A program made the position numbers and the translations under genes. A DNA stretch of 64,000 bases, taken from Owenia fusiformis. Taxonomy: Eukaryota > Annelida > Polychaeta > Sabellida > Oweniidae. Positions 12,915 through 23,409 of this stretch are shown here, piece by piece; position 1 is the stretch's first letter; each line of letters starts with the position of its first letter. A model generated the notes under the pieces. It did not search any database and was not told the origin of the DNA. It saw nothing but the letters and a program-made list of their open reading frames with translations. The stretch spans positions 12,280,348 to 12,344,347 of the forward strand of contig CAIIXF020000006.1 of NCBI GenBank assembly GCA_903813345.2. The letters are read 5' to 3'.

Positions 12915-14329
12915 TTTTCGTCAGTTTTCTTCTTCTTATTCTTATTCTTTTTCTAAACCAGTTTTCTCAATAACCATAAGGTCTTCAGTAAAGTCAATCA
13001 TTTGGTCAATTTAGGTCCAGTATCTAGTTCCTCGGAAATTGGGTCAAATTTTTATCTAGGTCAAAGGTCAAGAACTAGGTCAAATCCAGTACTTTGTCAC
13101 TTTTTTCGATTTTCTCGGTCGTCCTTCTATATTTTCGATCCGGGTTTGTTTCATTGTGTTCCTTATAAAAAAGTAGAAAACCTAGGGTCGATTTAGTTTT
13201 TTGATATCTCAAACATGCACAAAAATTGCAAAGGTATTCATCAAGTAGTAGAAAAAATTGTTTTTCTCTCAAATTCGTAAATAGGACGCGATTCACGAAC
13301 ATTCGGCCCTATACAGCATTTATCTATTTTCTTGCTAAATCACTAATTGTTATTGGTACGTACTTCTTGATATATGAATGTTAGAGAAAAAAACTTGAAA
13401 TTGTTGATTATTCAATAATGCGTTCCATTGATTTCAATGAGTTCTAGCTACCCTTTGCATTCGTTTGACTTCACTTCTTAAAAGAGAGCTTCGTCTTCTT
13501 CTTGTAGTTTAACTAGACTCTGCACGCAGGGTAAGTTCTAGCGATACCTCGACTCTTTGAAAGTACATAAAGTACACCTTCAGTTCTGGAAAGGTTTTGG
13601 CACCCCCTAAGTCACGTTGACCTCTGTGGAGGGTGGAAGGGGGTAATTTGGTCTTGCAAATTATTGTTGTAAAAGGTTGCAAACATTAGGGTTAATTGTA
13701 TCATTGATCACGAATTTTTTTTTAATCGATTTCTTTACTCTGTATTGCCGTATTGCACGATTCAGATGGAATCCGACAATAATATGTATCTTAATTCATT
13801 TATTCAGAAATGGTCAAAAATCTCTCATTGTTATGTGGAAATTTTTCGTCTATATTGTTCGAGAAAAATAACATTTACATTAGAAAAGTGAGAATGAGTT
13901 GAGTCGAGAGTTAGAAGATCGGCTTTCCATGGTGATTTTATATGATGAAAAACATTCGAACATTTTAATGTTGAAGATTTGACACAATTGTTTCATTTGG
14001 CGTAGTGTTGAATTTACACCTTCCTACGCCCCTGGGTATATTGGTGTAATTATATTCTCCGAAATGTGAACCATCTCCCTTTAATTTCTAGAAGATACTA
14101 GATCCATTTTGCCTTTGCCCGGCTTTACTATACGAATGCAAGGCGCTACAAAATTTTGATGTAAAAACCGGTAAAATCCCGAGGTAAAACAATGATTTAG
14201 AAGTTAAATTTCCGGTATTATGGCCATTGTTTGATAAAAAATGTGACTCCGAGGATTTTCAAGGGACAGTATAGCTTAAATGGGTCAAACTGACATCCCT
14301 GCCCTAATAAGTGACACGGTCGTCATGGA

Positions 14330-14680
14330 CATAGATTGCGGACACGGAAATTACTTGCGGACACCTAATGAATTTGCGGATAGCTTTATGAATACCACGC
14401 AACGCAATAAATTGCGGACACGTATTTCGTCTTATTGGTATGACGTCATATAGAAATGATATTAGACATGATGGAATCACGAAATGGCGGACACGTGGCA
14501 GTTTTGAGCTAAAAATATTGTCGTTTCTTATATAAAAACCATGGGTCGGATATTTATGCCTATTAGTGACTAGATCATGAGTATGTCTATATATATGCGA
14601 AGTTTGGGTGAAATTCATACTAAACATCGATGCCTATAAGCGTCCCCCGTTTTTGTCAAAATCGGGGGGCGCTAAACCGC
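14330..14680. repeat. TTGCGGACAC motif cluster and G/C-rich hairpin
   Basis: The motif TTGCGGACAC or TGGCGGACAC recurs irregularly at about 14336, 14359, 14412 and 14485. A hairpin of CCCCCGTTTT and AAAATCGGGGG lies at 14645-14672. Function unknown. Confidence 0.45.
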
Positions 14681-14839
14681 TATCTAAATCATGTCAGTAA
14701 GACCTTAGACTTGGTATGTGCTTAGCATGAATGTTGATCTAGTCAAATAGAACGCTTTCGTGAAAAATAAATCAATAAAGCACGAAATATAGAAGATAAT
14801 CTCTCAAAATCAAGCATCTAAAGCTGGGTGACCTAATTG

Positions 14840-15495
14840 TGACGTCACTAAAAGACAGAATCCATTCGGTGATCGCAAATCATCAATTGTCAACAACAGT
14901 TAAAGAACTATTCCACACTGTTCACTTAAATGATAGCTGTAGAGAAGATCTACATATGTGGCGTATTTTTCTGCAACAATGGAACTGCACCTCGATGTTT
15001 TATAGCCCTTCGTTTATATCATCTAATGCCTTGCTCGTATTCACTGATGCGAGTTCCACAAAAGGTTACGGCGGATATTACAGGAACGAATATTTCAGTG
15101 CATCATGGCCAACTGATTTAGAAAATTATTTTGCGACGGAAAACAAAACTATTTCCATGGCTTTCAGAGAAATGTTCCCCATAGCTGTGGCAGTTCTGTT
15201 GTGGGGCGAATCTTGGAAATCATTACGTATAAAATTTATGTGTGACAATTTAGCGAGTGTAAATATTCTCAACAAAGGGCGTTCCAGATGCTTATATATC
15301 ATGAAACTGATGCGAAACATAACTTGGAACGCGGCCACAAACAATTTTTATGTACGAAGTGAACATTTATCATCCAGTAACAATTTGTATGCTGATCACT
15401 TATCCTGTTTTAATTTGCAGGCATTCCTGAAACGATTCCCACGAGCCAAGAGGATCGACAATTTACCAAATCCCATGTTGCCAACATGGCGTTAA
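14840..15495 (+). pseudogene. DIRS RNase H domain (C-terminal part of the RT protein)
   Basis: An open frame of about 218 codons, cut from its RT partner by the upstream insertion. It has the RNase H acidic set in order: Asp in VFTDASSTKGYGG (residue 70 counting from the ATG at 14839), Glu in AFREMFPI (111), Asp in MCDNLASVNILNKGRSR (136), and Asp in NLYADHLS (186). It ends in TGGCGTTAA, and this end overlaps the ATG of the recombinase frame at 15486 by 10 bp, the usual tight DIRS arrangement. No stop or shift is visible within this part. Confidence 0.88.
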
Positions 15496-15802
15496 GAGCA
15501 GAGCTTGACAATTTATGGGAGTCTACAGTGAGCTCTAAAACAATGGGCGTATACAAAACTGGTTTTGATTGTTTCAAGAAATTTATGTTAATGAATAATA
15601 TGTGTGGCTCTATCTCAGATCTAGAATTACCGCCCTTAAATGAAAAAAACACCTTTGCTGTTTATAACACACTGCCATACAAATTTAAAACTTCAACACA
15701 GTACCATAAATCTTTACGTTTGTGGTATAAGGTTCTGGTATCTGAATATATAAGCACAGATACAGTGACACTGATATGTTTATTAGTAATTCGGGGGTTT
15801 GT
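15486..15802 (+). pseudogene. DIRS tyrosine recombinase, N-terminal fragment
   Basis: The start ATGGCGTTAAGAGC overlaps the end of the RNase H frame. The fragment encodes a helical, SAM-like core-binding region (VYKTGFDCFKKFM, then STQYHKSLRLWYKV) and is cut by the Harbinger-like element at 15806. Removing that element does not give a perfect in-frame join to the catalytic half, so a further small indel lies near the junction (15770-17430). Confidence 0.8.
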
Positions 15803-15805
15803 TTA

Positions 15806-17407
15806 TGCCTTGGTCACATAGGCTCCGATTTTTACTACGGCGCCCGGCCGATGAGTTTTTTGTTCAAAATCGGCCGGCGAGCCCGGGCATCGTACGGGCG
15901 CCGGGCGATGATCGCCACTCATCGGCCGATTTTTAGACATCGTACGGGCGCCGGCAGAGTTTTATCGCGGAGATAAAAGTTGCCGATGTCTTGGCGATTT
16001 TTTCTCAACCAAACTCATCGGTACCTACCCGGCCGTGTCCCGTCCGGTCATCGTACGATTATCTTACGGCGCCCGGTGGCATCGCACGGTCATCCTGGGA
16101 TTTTGCGTGCTGATTTGTTTGATAAATCTTAATAGTGATTACTTATAAAGTGATATAAAGGTTTTAAAAATAATGAGATAAGGAATTATAATTACTACAC
16201 ACTGTCAGAGATTTTTTATAAAACAAATGGAACGATTAGGCCTACTGTAAAACAATGACACACATTTAAATGGCTGGGTGGGTGGGTTGATCTAGTCGTC
16301 CTTATATTGACATTAATCGTGTATTTCTGTCATACACATTGAATAGAGTGATACATTTTTATGCGTATTCACTCATGCAGATACCATTACAAATCATTTA
16401 TTTTAAAAATCTTCTGAATGTTTTTGTGAGTACAGTATTTTCAAGGGTCACAATTTTAATACGAAAGTTCACTGTCTCAATCACAGTTAATATGCCAAAG
16501 GCTAAGGATAGAGGGGACAAAGGCAAATAGGCCATATATGAGGAAGGCCTTGGGAAGCAAGTGGAAAAAGACAATAACAATGCTAGTGAGCTGGTGGATG
16601 ATAAGATTTAGATGTGTCTAGGGAAGAGGGTACTCCACTTGAAATAGAAGGAAAAATTGCCAAGTTCTTTGAAGAGAGAACAGACAAAAGAAAGATGCAG
16701 AAGTATGGAATTTTGCTAATAGCATCGGATGGACAGTTATGACATAGTATTTGTTTATATGAAAGATCTAAAAATGAATTAAGGTCAGGGTGCACTTTGA
16801 TGAAAAGACCACGTGCAGTATGGCAAGTGATTTTAGACGGTCATATCTTTCACCAGGAGTACTTTCTGGGCATAAATACAGTGTTTTTATTAAAACAATA
16901 TGTTTTCTTTCAATTGAAGTACCCATGATAGTAAAAATATCAATAAAACAATTTGAAAAATGATGAATAGGGACCCCATGTCAGCATTTTTTCTAAATAT
17001 TAAACCTATTTACTCAAAAGAGGATCTTCTTTTTGTGATTTTTATTGCATGAAAACATTATTATCTTGGAAGTCCTGTCTATCGAAGTATTTCGTTTTCA
17101 AATCTTGCATTCACGCCATGTGGAACAGTCATTCTGGGTCATGCAAGGATTAAGTATAAATCTAGAGGCCTGTAGATCGACCGATGTCCTGGCGGGTGCC
17201 GTACGGTCATCGGCAGATAGCCTTGCGATACCCGTGCGATGTCTTTCAGATTCAATTGATCGCGGGCGCCGTACGATGCCTGTACTAATGTGACCATACT
17301 CACGATTAGATCAAGACATCGGTGAAAAGTCACCGGCGCCCGGTCGATTTAGGAATCGGCCGATGACTACTCATCGGCCGGCGCCCGGCGGCTATGTGAC
17401 CTAGGCA
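15806..17407. mobile_element. Harbinger-like TIR element, 1.6 kb, TTA target duplication
   Basis: Ends are TGCCTTGGTCACATAG (left) and CTATGTGACCTAGGCA (right), flanked by TTA at 15803-15805 and 17408-17410. The subterminal parts are very CpG-rich (CGGCGCCCGGCCGATGAG types, 15835-16110 and 17165-17400), while the middle is AT-rich. A 143-bp relative with the same ends and the same TTA duplication lies at 56769-56911. The 3-bp TTA duplication is typical of PIF/Harbinger. In the middle (about 16491-16710) are short coding-like pieces (MPKAKDRGDKGK, then IEGKIAKFFEERTDKRK in another frame) that I cannot assign. There is no DDE transposase. Confidence 0.82.
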
Positions 17408-17428
17408 TTACCTAGGCTTAAGATCATC

Positions 17429-18106
17429 ATGAAATCTATCAAAAAACAAACCGTGAATAAACCAAGAAAAAGATTACCATTAACTTATGAAATTCTGTTA
17501 AAGTTATGTCGGAGGCTTAGAGAGGGCTTCTTTGATTCTTTTACTGACTTAATGTTAGAAACATCTTTCGTCACTGCCCTTTTCGCGTTTTTGAGATTAG
17601 GTGAATTTACTGTGACAAAGCAATTCGATCCCAATACTGAACTTTGTATAGATGACGTAACGATCTTGAACAATCAGATAAATCTCCATCTCAAATGTTC
17701 AAAAACGAATCCTTTCAAAGTTGGGGTTAACATTTTGCTATGTAAGACAGATGCTCAAGTATGTCCAATGGCATCGATGAGTAAGTATAATAAAGCCAAA
17801 CAGGTAAAATACCCCAAGAGATCTTTGTTTGTGACAAAACAATACTCTCCACTCACAAGAGATGTTTTCTTGTCTATGTTTAGACAACTTTTGACGAGCA
17901 TTGGTTACAATGCTTCCGATTACAGTGGTCATTCATTTAGAATTGGAGCAGCAACCTGTGCTTCTGACGCTCGTTTAGAAGATCATTTAATACAAACGCT
18001 GGGTAGATGGTCCAGCGATAGTTACAAACGATATATCAAAACTTCTAGTAAAACTATTAAAGAAGCACAAATCGCTTTAACAAATGCTCATTCTCTCGCA
18101 AAGTAG
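17429..18106 (+). pseudogene. DIRS tyrosine recombinase, catalytic domain
   Basis: 225 open codons with the full catalytic set, numbered from the Met at 17429: Arg56 in FAFLRLGEF, Lys92 in KCSKTNPFK, His168-x-x-Arg171 in SGHSFRIGAAT, Trp194 in LGRWSSDSY, and the probable nucleophile Tyr202 in KRYIKT. The enzyme class inserts the circular DIRS DNA by strand exchange, without the DDE chemistry of LTR elements. The domain itself looks undamaged, but it is severed from its N-terminal half by the Harbinger-like insertion, so the gene as a whole is dead. The Met at 17429 is internal, not a real start. Confidence 0.9.
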
Positions 18107-19300
18107 TTGGTATTCAGTTTTACAAATGAAAAAATACAATACAGCTGTTATCATTCAGCAAGTGGACCTATAGCACCCTAGATTGCAATCAATCATCATA
18201 CAAGCAATCTTTGTTAGTTAAGGGTTTTGTAGTTTCTTAATCTTCGTGCCATTAAGTTCATGGCCCGAGTCCATCTGTATATAATATATCATCAATTAAA
18301 ACACTTATCACAACACTTACCACCATTTGGGGCTCGCATTTCTGACATTAAATTATAGTTTCTATAACATAATGTCAGAATTGCTTGTTTGGGGTTTCAT
18401 TCTCCATATTTCATTCTTACCAAATGGTATCATATCCTGTCTTTTTAAACTTGTATTGATTACAAGAACAAAACGAATGACTTGATAGGTGCAAACAAAC
18501 GTTCATTTTCATATTAATAATATTACACGTTGTATGACCTCCTAATCCATTGTGGTATCGCCTCGAATAGCTATCCACGAAACTATTCCGCGGCACTGGC
18601 CGCCTTGTCGGCTATCTCAGCGCATCCACGTATGCCTGAACGCAATACCACGGGAGGTTTGCTTTGCACTATTATTTCATTCCAAACATTTAAACTGCCC
18701 CTCGAGCAGCTTTGACATGTTTGCAGTCTTGCTGGTACTTTACTCTGTCACCTCTCTCAGGTGTGCAACACCCTGAAATACCAGTATTTCAGGGCAGCTC
18801 TAAAGTTAACTTTTCTTCATATAAAATCAATGGAGAATGGATTTCCGTTTTACTTTAAGCCCCAAATGCAAATAAATAAATATATGTTATATTATATTAT
18901 TCTTACGTTATTCATGTATTACTGATTTGAGAGAAGCATAAATACATATACATGCATGACCTAGAAGTATCTCGATTCTCGATGACTAGCTAAAGACATA
19001 TCTTTACAGTTGTTCTCGTACTGTTGTTGACATTGCACAACTGAATAACATTTAATTTTGACACGTAATTGCCCTCGTAAAACCTGTATTTCTATTTTAG
19101 CATTTTGTCTCCGATTTTCAAGATTCGCAGGTGAATGCCTTGATTCTAATCGTACCTGGTTTTATTACTTGACTTAGAAATAATATGGGTCAACGCTCTG
19201 GTGGGAGTCTACGTTCTCATGAGATGTTAGAAGAACTTTAAAATGTTCAAGGGCTTTCTTCTTTTTAAAATGATGACAGGTTTCAAAGTGCACATTAGTG
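18107..19300. other. Interval between DIRS element and lengsin-like gene; hairpins only
   Basis: No gene recognised. It contains an inverted pair TCTGACATTA/TAATGTCAGA around 18341-18377, and a CpG-rich patch at 18550-18660 bounded by GTGGTATCGC and GCAATACCAC in inverted orientation. Part may belong to the DIRS 3' end. Confidence 0.5.
18771..18794. repeat. Perfect 10-bp stem hairpin
   Basis: CCCTGAAATA, four bases, then TATTTCAGGG. No U-run follows, so it is not a terminator-like signal. Possibly the tip of a small repeat. Confidence 0.5.
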
Positions 19301-19380
19301 TACTTATGTACTGTGAACAAATGCATGCACAAAGGTAGGCTAGGATTCCAGCAGTTATACCGTGAATTAGTGAAGTTAAT

Positions 19381-20814
19381 ATGGCTGAAGCTGTCCAGCT
19401 AAACGATCAAGACGGAAAACATAGTGATGACTCAGAGCGACCAGAGATTCAGGAAATGATTTCAAAAGCTTCAAAATATGATTTCATTCGAGTGCAGGTT
19501 GCTGATTTAGGCGGTATATCGCGCGGTAAGACAGTAACTTCCAAGTTTTTCACCGAAAAGGTCGCTTTCCATGGACTTGGTATGTTTGAGGGCATCCATG
19601 CCATTTCTGCGAGTTCAGGCATGCACCCTATGGAAGGGTTCGGGACATTTGCCGATTGTGTAATTAAAGTGATACCGTCTACATTTCATCATGTGGCATG
19701 GGGTAGCAAGATGTCAAGTCGTCGTGTTGCATCCGTTCTAGGCGAGACAAAATGGAGAACAAGGCCAGATCAGGGAAATCCATTTCAAGAGGCATGTAGT
19801 CGGTTCGCATGTAGGAAACAGGTAGAAAAACTAGCCAACATGGGGTATAAAATAAAAGCGTCGAGTGAATTTGAATTCATGGTAACAGAAGACGACAAGG
19901 TCACTCTTCTAAAAGGGCATAACCAAAAAGACGCTTATTGCATAACAGCACAAGCAAGGTACGATAAAATGCTTTTTGATATATCTGATCAACTCTCGGA
20001 CACGGGGCTAGGTATCAATGTGGAATCTATCCACACCGAATTTGGACCTAGTCAATTTGAGATCACCCTGGAGCCAAGGTTTGGAATGGAATACGCTGAT
20101 AATGCCTTCATATTCAAGCATGCTGTTAAGGAGATTTGTCAACATTATGGCTTACACGCTACATTCATTTCCGAACCTTTCAAGGAATTCAAAAATTCTC
20201 CGGATTGTCACGTATGGAATAGTCTTCACTTTAACCATTCCCTTTGGACAATCGACGAAAAAGCTGCATTTTATGATCCGTCCAAAGAAGACAAGTTGTC
20301 TAATATTGCTAAATGGTGGATTGGTGGAATTTGCAAGCATGCGAGAGCGCTCACAGCTTTTATGGCACCGACTGTCAACTGCTATAGGAGATTTGCAACG
20401 TTTCCCTTCATCCCAAAAATGGCATCGTGGGGAATACGTAACAGGCTGAAAATGCTCCGAGTAAAGGTAGATGAAGAGTCGAGTACCTACATAGAGAACA
20501 GAGTTTGCTCTGGAGCTTCAAATTCATACCTTGTGCTGGCGTGTCATATCGCGGCTGGGATTGATGGAATACTTAACGAAATCGAACCACCGGCTCAGGA
20601 CGTTAAAGAAGGCGTTCCATTACCGTTAAGCCTTGATGAATCGCTCGATGCTCTGAAGGAAGATGTACTGATATGCGATGCACTAGGACCCGAACTTGTT
20701 GATTGGTTCGTAACAAGTAGAAAAAACCTGGATATTAAGGAACTAGGTAACAGCGTCCATGCGTATGACGAGGCTTATGCAGCAGATCGTCGTTTTTATA
20801 TGGATGTTCTATAA
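19381..20814 (+). CDS. LGSN-like: Glutamine synthetase-like protein (lengsin family), intronless
   Basis: An unbroken 477-residue frame of the glutamine synthetase superfamily, closest by motif to the class I-type/lengsin branch. The N-terminal beta-grasp domain covers about residues 30-115 (VADLGGISRGK, PMEGFGTFADCVI). The catalytic barrel follows: Glu163 and Glu165 in SSEFEF, Glu220 and Glu227 in HTEFGPSQFEI, His283 in SLHFNHSLW, APTVNCYRR (329-337), WGIRNR...R (350-360), and Glu372/Arg374 in YIENRV ending in NSYLVLA. Most metal and ATP positions are therefore kept. Departures are Asn285 where HxH is usual and NSYL where NPYL is usual. Ordinary GS makes glutamine from glutamate, ammonia and ATP, but vertebrate lengsin is a lens protein reported to lack this activity, so catalysis is uncertain here. 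The ATG has A at -3 and G at +4. There are no introns in the coding part, and a 5' UTR intron is possible (TTCCAG near 19350). Neighbours are transposons. Confidence 0.93.
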   Translation: MAEAVQLNDQDGKHSDDSERPEIQEMISKASKYDFIRVQVADLGGISRGKTVTSKFFTEKVAFHGLGMFEGIHAISASSGMHPMEGFGTFADCVIKVIPSTFHHVAWGSKMSSRRVASVLGETKWRTRPDQGNPFQEACSRFACRKQVEKLANMGYKIKASSEFEFMVTEDDKVTLLKGHNQKDAYCITAQARYDKMLFDISDQLSDTGLGINVESIHTEFGPSQFEITLEPRFGMEYADNAFIFKHAVKEICQHYGLHATFISEPFKEFKNSPDCHVWNSLHFNHSLWTIDEKAAFYDPSKEDKLSNIAKWWIGGICKHARALTAFMAPTVNCYRRFATFPFIPKMASWGIRNRLKMLRVKVDEESSTYIENRVCSGASNSYLVLACHIAAGIDGILNEIEPPAQDVKEGVPLPLSLDESLDALKEDVLICDALGPELVDWFVTSRKNLDIKELGNSVHAYDEAYAADRRFYMDVL

Positions 20815-20933
20815 ATACCAACACTATGTAATAACAATTAAAGATATAACAATGAGATATTGTATGTTGTTCCAATTGGAAGAAATCAATATACAGGATG
20901 GGCTTTGGTGATAACTTTGGTGATAACTTTTTT

Positions 20934-20939
20934 AATAAA
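20934..20939 (+). terminator. Polyadenylation signal AATAAA of the lengsin-like gene
   Basis: The first canonical AATAAA downstream of the stop, 120 bp after it, in AT-rich 3' UTR-like sequence. Confidence 0.6.
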
Positions 20940-20944
20940 GCATA

Positions 20945-21876
20945 TCTAAAAATATTTTTGATGAAGAAACAGCAATCAGTTGTTTTGCAATTATTCCTAT
21001 TCATATTATTCAGGAATATCTTAAGTAAAAAGGTAAGCAGACACATTGCTTTCTGAATATAATATGTATGCATCGTTGGAATCGAAATTATGAAAAGAAG
21101 TCTCGATCGAAGTAGAGCACCTGTGATTTTCCAGATTGAGCTTAATATTATTTTTACCTTAAGCTTGTCCTATGTTGATGTCTAGGATATTTAAATTACC
21201 TATAATGTAATACTAATACCACTACGTCTTTTTATGCATAAATTAACATAAGTTAACAATTATATCCAAGCAATTGATTGCCAAAGTTTTGTGAAAAACA
21301 TAAGCTGCAATTTTAGTCAATAAGAACAGGATTACATAAAAATTGAAAAATGAAATCAGTGATATAATTCATATAAGTAACTATAATCCCATAGGCCAGG
21401 GATGAGTTAACAAATGCATGTAAAAATTAGCCAAATCGATCAATTTGGCTCAAACTTTGATTCACAAAATGACTCATTAGTTCTCTTAATTTTTTACTTA
21501 ATGAGTTATCTAAATCTTCATCACCATACAAAAGAAACTGAATTTTGTAAATTGTGTTCAAATTCTGAATAAAAAGATGAAGATTTGAAGTTCACACAGT
21601 CCTGCAAATAAAGTTTCACAATCGTTTACAAGCAGAGGACATTTTAAAATAAAATGAGAAGGTATTTTACAAAAAGGATCACTAAGACTAGTGAAATTAT
21701 GTGCATATAGCTGCGATTTTAAAAGAAGACCACTCTGAGTTTGTTAAAGCACATTCAACATTTCTAGGCATTTATTTTACCATTTTGGTAGTGGGTAGCA
21801 TGGAGACAGGGCTTCTGTAATCTCTTACTAATCTTTTGAAATGTGATATCGGTTGACCACCTCTTATGTCAAGGTG
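20945..21876. other. AT-rich interval, no gene seen
   Basis: Only short open frames and no clear repeat structure. Confidence 0.6.
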
Positions 21877-21882
21877 TCAATT

Positions 21883-23257
21883 CAGACTTGCCAACCTAAA
21901 ATGAAAAAATTTCGGGAGATTTAAAAAAAATTGCGGTACTTTTACGGGAGCTTTTTTCAAAATTCGGTAGTTTTTGCGGGAGTTTTTTGAAAAAAAGCTG
22001 GAGTTTTTACGGGAGATTTTTGAAAAAAACGGTAGTTTTTACGGGAGATTTAAAAAAACGGGAGTTTTTACGGGAGATTTAAAAAAAAGGTATTTTCACG
22101 GTAAATTTTAAAAAACGTGACTTTTTTACGGAAGATTTCAGAAAAAATGGGAGTTCTTGCGGTAGGTTCTGAAAAAACGGGAGTTTTCACGGTAGATTTT
22201 GAAAAAACGGGAGTTTTTGCGGTAGATTTTAAAAAAAGGGAGTTTTTACGGTAGATTTCTGAAAAAACGGGAGTTTTTACGGTAGATTTCTGAAAAAAAG
22301 GGAGTTTTTACGGTAGATTTTGAAAGAACGGGAGTTTTTACGGTAGATTTCGGAAAAAACGGGAGTTCTTACTGTAGGTTTCTGAAAAACGGGTGTTTTT
22401 ACGGTAGATTTTGAAGAAAACGTGAGTTTTTACGGTAGATTTCTGAAAAAACTGGAGTTTTTACGGTATATTTTGAAAAAACGGGAGTTTTTACGGTATT
22501 AAATCCAGCGATTTAATTGGTTGAAATTATTATGACGCATGCCCAGTTAATACATTAATTAGAACTTATAATCTAAGATAGATGTCATTTACGTTCATTA
22601 TTTCACAGCAGTCCCTACCCATAATGCGCCTTATATTGCGGGAATATTTTGTTTAGCGCCATATAAAAACAAAATGTATTCTCCCGACAGAAGTATGACA
22701 GAATATGAAATGGCCCCCGTTTGTGGACATTTGGTTTGCAAACTTATACCGAACTGATCGCAGAAAAGCAATTTGAATCATGGGAATGAAGTACTTTTAA
22801 GTTATTTATGAAAGTATCGATAGTGAAACATGGGGGCCAATTCTTCTTGGAGTAAAAGAAAGAAGCGTGCCTGCAATAATCAAGGTCACTTTGTCAAATT
22901 CCTTTTAAATACGGTAGATTTCGACAGCAAAAACGGAGATTTTACGGGAGTTATACCAAGAATACGGGAGATTTTACGGGAGTTATACCAGAAAACGGGA
23001 GATTTTACGGGAGTTATACCAAGAATACGGGAGATTTTACAGGAGTTATACCAGAATAGAGGAGATTTTACGGGAGATTTCAGCAAAAATACGGGAGATT
23101 TTACGGCCATATTTTTAAAAAAAATTACGGGAGGTTTTAGTAGAAATACGGAACGGGAGTTTACGGGAGAAAACGGTACGGGAGTTTGGTATATTTTACG
23201 GAAAAACAAAAAATTTACGGGAGATTCCCGTAAAAAAACGGGAGGTTGGCAAGTCTG
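21883..23257. mobile_element. TIR element filled with a CGGGAG minisatellite
   Basis: Ends are CAGACTTGCCAACCT and the complement ending GGTTGGCAAGTCTG, flanked by TCAATT at 21877-21882 and 23258-23263 (6-bp target duplication). The left half (about 21915-22500) is a decayed tandem array of units like ACGGGAGTTTTTACGGTAG plus TTTTGAAAAA. The right part (about 22910-23240) has units ACGGGAGATTTTACGGGAG plus TTATACCA. The same CGGGAG/CTCCCG sequence lies just inside the TIR, so the arrays look like growth of the subterminal sequence. A unique stretch (22500-22910) holds no recognised gene. The 6-bp duplication would suit IS3EU- or Dada-type DNA transposons, but no transposase supports this. Confidence 0.8.
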
Positions 23258-23393
23258 TCAATTATTCCATATTCTTATTCCATTTAAAATAGTTGACACC
23301 TGGAATGAATTGCTAACTTTTGTAGGACTGAATGAGGCAATGTCTTGTATCTCTCAGTTACCTAGTCTTGGTATTTTCATAAGTTTGAAGTAA
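22830..23393 (+). other. Open frame through the minisatellite (187 codons), probably not a gene
   Basis: Open because the 32-35-bp units lack stops in this frame. It encodes repeats such as GDFTGVIPRIREILRELYQ twice, then GDFTGDF-type units. It starts in unique DNA and runs past the element's TIR into the dispersed repeat at 23285, which argues against a conserved gene. No family recognised. Transcription would be the only reason to keep it. Confidence 0.25.
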
Positions 23394-23409
23394 TTCACAA
23401 ATGAAAGGC
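23285..23409. repeat. Dispersed repeat, copy 2
   Basis: Same-orientation match to 2210-2332. It directly precedes the minus-strand LINE remnant, as copy 1 directly follows a LINE. Confidence 0.7.

Larger units (their letters stand above)
9947..14839. mobile_element. 4.9-kb insertion splitting the DIRS element, identity unknown
   Basis: Joining 9946 to 14844 restores the RT-RNase H reading (QLT then SLKDR). The junctions share TGAC (9943-9946 and 14840-14843), a possible 4-bp target duplication. I found no matching inverted ends and no transposase or RT inside. The interior is AT-rich and contains a GCGGTACC-rich block, a partial copy of a palindromic element and small hairpins. It may be several nested insertions. 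Confidence 0.6.
7861..18106 (+). mobile_element. DIRS-type (tyrosine recombinase) retrotransposon, broken by two insertions
   Basis: The order is gag-like protein with zinc knuckle (7861-8938), reverse transcriptase (8919-9946), RNase H (14840-15495) and tyrosine recombinase (15486-15802 plus 17429-18106). This set, with a recombinase in place of a DDE integrase, defines the DIRS order. The coding order is intact, but unrelated DNA sits at 9947-14839 and 15806-17407. I could not find convincing terminal repeats. ATTCAGTTT occurs just before the gag (about 7794) and just after the recombinase (about 18113), which might be a trace of split direct repeats. It is non-functional as it stands. Confidence 0.88.

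Noticed and set aside
20018-20449. 143-codon overlapping frame inside the lengsin-like gene
   Set aside because: Shadow of the real frame, which has all the family motifs.
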